Origin: an uncultured Clostridia bacterium
GTDB taxonomy: Bacteria; Bacillota; Clostridia; TANB77; CAG-508
Direction of reading: 5' to 3'
NCBI GenBank assembly: GCA_947625075.1
Contig: CANQMY010000059.1
Location: 1 to 6,837, forward strand
DNA: 6,837 nucleotides
The position numbers and the translations under genes were made by a program. The notes beneath the pieces were generated by a model, which saw nothing but the letters and a program-made list of their open reading frames with translations, was not told the DNA's origin and ran no database searches. This document shows, piece by piece, positions 5,973-6,837 of the stretch (positions are counted from its first letter, which is position 1; the number at the start of each line of letters is the position of its first letter).

Positions 5973-6094
5973 TTATATACAATACAATATTTTAATTTAT
6001 TTTCAAAAGAAATTTAATATAAGTAACTCTATTAGAAGTTAAAAAATTAGAATATTAGTACAAAAATAGCTAAAGTATAAGGAAGTGATTTTAA

Positions 6095-6237
6095 ATACGT
6101 TACATAGATGCTCCATGAGTAGATTGGCTTTTCGGTGAATATGAGAATGACTGAGCTAAATTAAGTATGACACACCAATAGAAATAAGAGAAAAATATGA
6201 AAAGCAAGAAAGAATATAAAAAGCTGTAATAGACTAG
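6095..6237 (+). pseudogene. Multi-lesion pseudogene (ATG to ATA start, TGA at Trp positions)
   Basis: An intact ribosome binding site (AAGGAAGTG, 6079-6087) precedes ATA at 6095 instead of ATG. The frame reads RYIDAP, then TGA 6116, VDWLFGEYEND, TGA 6152, AKLSM. An extra AC dinucleotide near 6170-6174 shifts the frame, after which it continues TPIEIREKYEKQERI to TAA 6217, then KAVID to TAG 6235. Both TGAs sit where Trp would fit. The protein-like text on both sides of each lesion shows a real former gene, probably of phage type; the family is not recognised. Confidence 0.5.
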
Positions 6238-6310
6238 ATTAGTTTAATTAAAAAATTTATACTTTCTATTAATTTTATTTTTGATATAGCCAAAAAATCA
6301 AAAAGCTATT

Positions 6311-6379
6311 AAAAAAGGAGATTCAGCGACTGGCGCGCTTCTAGAAAGCCCTAACCAGTTTGGTACTGATTCTCCTACT
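6311..6379 (-). ncRNA. Candidate small hairpin RNA (~69 nt)
   Basis: On the minus strand a strong promoter (6386-6414) should start transcription near 6379. The RNA folds into one long nested hairpin: outer arms 6376-6366 and 6326-6316 (10 of 11 pairs), middle arms CCAGT/ACTGG (6355-6359 with 6329-6333), and an inner GCTT/AAGC stem around a CTAG-containing loop. The outer arm runs straight into six Us (6316-6311), so it also acts as terminator. This stretch is far richer in G+C than the surroundings, which is typical of a conserved structured RNA in AT-rich DNA. It contains no ORF. It matches no RNA family I recognise; an antisense regulator or phage/plasmid control RNA is possible. Confidence 0.65.
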
Positions 6380-6385
6380 AGCAAT

Positions 6386-6414
6386 ATTGTACCATTTTCA
6401 AGGCGTTATGTCAA
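6386..6414 (-). promoter_or_regulatory. Near-consensus sigma-A promoter on the minus strand
   Basis: Read on the minus strand, TTGACA (6414-6409) and TACAAT (6391-6386) are separated by exactly 17 bases. TG one base before the -10 makes it extended as well. It is the best promoter in the window and points at the hairpin RNA. Confidence 0.85.
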
Positions 6415-6708
6415 TAATTACCAAATTAGCAAAAAATTTCTCTAGCAAATATAAAACCCTTTGGAATTGCGAATATGACTGATGATTCATACCTCTCTAT
6501 TAATTTTATTTATGACATAATTTATATAGTATTTTTTATCTTACTTTCATTTTTCCTCTATTATACTTTTTATATTTGTCATCTTCACTTTGTGCAATTT
6601 CATCTAAAATATTTCCATCTTTAGTTTTCATTTTTTATATTTTGATTATAGATAAAACTAAAATATTATCTTTAACTTTTTTAAAGAATTAATATATTTT
6701 TTATGATT
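6415..6708. other. AT-rich region without a supported gene
   Basis: The minus strand holds two short frames. One is 30 aa at 6490-6398, where GAGAGG lies only one base before the ATG. The other is 31 aa at 6631-6536 (start MKTKDGNILDEIAQSEDD) with no ribosome binding site. Both may be scraps of decayed genes. TCTATTAATTTTATTT at 6496-6511 repeats 6265-6280 on the other side of the small RNA. Confidence 0.3.
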
Positions 6709-6837
6709 TTATACACTGGTTTTCAATAAATTATATGTTGAATACATACCTATTTTCTCATTCCATAAATTCTCACAAACTTTATTTACAAAATGATTGT
6801 TTTCTCGACATTCTTTTGATATAATTCTTAGTGGATA
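6709..6837 (-). CDS. Partial unidentified reading frame at the right edge
   Basis: A minus-strand frame is open from the window edge (6837) for 42 codons to TAA 6711-6709. The visible C-terminus reads YPLRIISKECRENN, then HFVNKVCENLWNEK, ending KTSV. At this base composition 42 codons without a stop would be uncommon by chance, and the residues look like real protein (Cys, Trp, mixed charge). The 5' part lies outside the window. I do not recognise the family, and it may belong to a gene already decaying, given its surroundings. Confidence 0.4.
   Translation of the reverse strand, partial: YPLRIISKECRENNHFVNKVCENLWNEKIGMYSTYNLLKTSV

Noticed and set aside
6095..6237. Alternative genetic code (TGA read as Trp, ATA as start)
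   Set aside because: The same frame also contains TAA, TAG and a 2-bp insertion. Intact genes in the window use TGG for Trp, and the genes at 1583 and 4500 end with TAG. Decay explains it better than recoding.
6398..6490. Minus-strand 30-codon ORF (start MNHQSYSQFQRVLY)
   Set aside because: The GAGAGG motif is only one base from the ATG, too close to work, and the 3' end overlaps the small-RNA promoter.

Overview
This is a very AT-rich window (roughly a quarter G+C by eye). It has strong AGGAGG-type ribosome binding sites and a spore photoproduct lyase gene whose Cys-rich segment looks clostridial. The best guess is a chromosomal accessory segment of an endospore-forming Clostridium-like Firmicute, starting at the end of a core gene (cca). 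No tRNA, rRNA, CRISPR array or intact transposase is visible. Several fragments look like decayed phage-type genes.

Layout. Positions 2-1054 hold the 3' three quarters of a tRNA CCA-adding enzyme of the E. coli type with an HD domain. Positions 1174-2284 carry two very small ORFs and a 233-residue single-pass membrane protein, all unidentified. Positions 2285-2457 are a composition-anomalous non-coding island, followed by a terminator (2458-2491). Positions 2539-2838 form a compact unit: inverted repeats, an extended -10 promoter, a leader, a 20-residue hydrophobic peptide with a near-perfect ribosome binding site, and a terminator. Positions 2933-3043 hold four 14-bp direct repeats spaced 32-33 bp apart. 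Positions 3116-4115 are a spore photoproduct lyase gene interrupted by a one-base frameshift in a T7 run. Positions 4438-5567 are a self-contained cassette: promoter, a Panacea/SocA-like (DUF4065) gene, an overlapping 191-residue gene of unknown family, and a terminator. This has the architecture of a Panacea-type toxin-antitoxin operon. From 5568 on the DNA is mostly decayed: two multi-lesion pseudogenes (5582-5767 and 6095-6237), a degraded second copy of the 3' end of the lyase gene (5899-5972), and a partial minus-strand reading frame at the right edge (6709-6837). Embedded in this is a strong minus-strand promoter (6386-6414) driving a ~69-nt hairpin RNA that ends in its own terminator (6311-6379).

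How it fits together. The window reads as an insertion-prone region beyond a housekeeping gene. Small autonomous units (TA-like cassette, hydrophobic mini-peptide, small RNA, repeat array) are kept intact among genes being lost. The two strongest candidates for something undescribed are the second gene of the Panacea operon, which has no family I recognise, and the minus-strand small RNA. The repeat array and the 20-residue peptide come next.
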